In this document: in pieces, positions 63,516 to 64,000 of the stretch
Numbering within the stretch: position 1 is the first letter of the stretch
Layout: the number at the start of each line of letters is the position of its first letter
Origin: Ichthyophis bannanicus
Taxonomy: Eukaryota; Chordata; Amphibia; Gymnophiona; Ichthyophiidae
Assembly: GCA_033557465.1 (NCBI GenBank)
Contig: CM066043.1
Span: forward strand, 107,188,278 to 107,252,277
Direction of reading: 5' to 3'
DNA: 64,000 nt
Program-made: the position numbers and the translations under genes
The notes under the pieces: model-generated
What the model saw: the letters and a program-made list of their open reading frames with translations, nothing else
What the model was told of the DNA's origin: nothing
Databases searched by the model: none

Positions 63516-64000
63516 TGTATTTGCTTGCATACTTTGTGTAATTCTGCCTAAAATATTCAATGATCTTAAAAGTTGTACTACTTCCTTCCTACGGAGTCAC
63601 AGATTCCTTTGAATTAAGTTAAGTACACTACGATGCCTTGAGAGCTGTGGGGAAATGGCCATGCCTAACTACAAATTATTTCATTGGGTAACAAACTTGT
63701 GTTATCTGTGTGTGTGATTGAGTCCTTAATTGCCTCCAACTTGAATTGTATTTATTTTTTTTTTTTTTAAATACCAGGCAGAGGGGTTCAACTTGACTGT
63801 CTGAATGCTGTTCTCTTTACTGGTCCACTCTTACGCTCAAATAGGCAGAACCTAGAGAATTAGAGATTGGCCTCAGTCCTTGAAGTTGGTAATCCCATTT
63901 GGAATCTGTTATGAAAGCACAGAATTACCCAAGCATCATTTAATTTTCCTTCATATAGCATCATGTTTCAAACATGTCTACAAAAGTCAGGGAAATTGGT
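63516..64000. other. Unassigned sequence to window end
   Basis: A poly-T run lies at 63749-63768. No gene or recognisable repeat. Confidence 0.5.

Overview
ORGANISM. This is vertebrate nuclear DNA, and almost all of it is old, nested transposable elements. I see no convincing host exon. CR1, L2, L1/Tx1 and RTE LINEs, tyrosine-recombinase DIRS elements, hAT-like MITEs and CORE-type SINEs with L2-like tails occur together. That mix points to a large-genome non-avian, non-mammalian tetrapod. An amphibian, perhaps a caecilian, is my best guess; a turtle-like reptile is possible. This is inference from repeat content only, and clade names are by motif recognition, not database search.

LAYOUT. 1-3.2 kb: a minus CR1 (lineage 'CR1-B') sits in a minus L1/Tx1-type ORF1. 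4.2-9.07 kb: CR1 scraps, then a DIRS block whose two ends do not match. 9.07-19.97 kb: a minus L2 is split by an 8.5-kb insertion with a 16-bp target duplication. That insertion is an L1/Tx1-type element with ORF1 but no visible ORF2, and it contains a plus L2, a minus DIRS fragment, a SINE and a CR1-B scrap. 20.8-29.65 kb: a minus CR1 ('CR1-A') is split by a 7.9-kb DIRS element with inverted terminal repeats and a complete internal complementary region. The DIRS is itself split by a CR1-B copy. 31.2-45.6 kb: old CR1, then an L2-like reverse transcriptase gene split by a hAT MITE and by an 11.5-kb composite (an L2 with a tandem-repeat 5' end, carrying another L2, a CR1-A copy and an RTE). 45.6-47.85 kb: decayed CR1-A with a 247-bp hAT MITE, a lone DIRS left end, and a CR1-B 3' end. 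48.66-54.25 kb: a full-length L1/Tx1 element with a poly-A tail and target duplications. 55.0-61.75 kb: a plus CR1-A split by a minus CR1-A, which carries a plus CR1-B and an L2 tail. 62.7-64 kb: an L2 tail, an RTE-derived SINE-like fragment and unassigned DNA.

HOW IT WORKS TOGETHER. No operon or pathway exists here. The coding sequences are endonuclease/reverse transcriptase, ORF1/gag and tyrosine recombinase genes of self-copying elements, nearly all broken. The information lies in the nesting: split elements can be matched across insertions, which gives relative ages, empty target sites and target duplications. The SINEs share 3' tails with the L2 copies, consistent with borrowing L2 machinery. 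I found no previously undescribed biological system. The most useful observations are the resolved DIRS termini, the ORF1-only L1-like element, and the tandem-repeat 5' ends of L2 copies.
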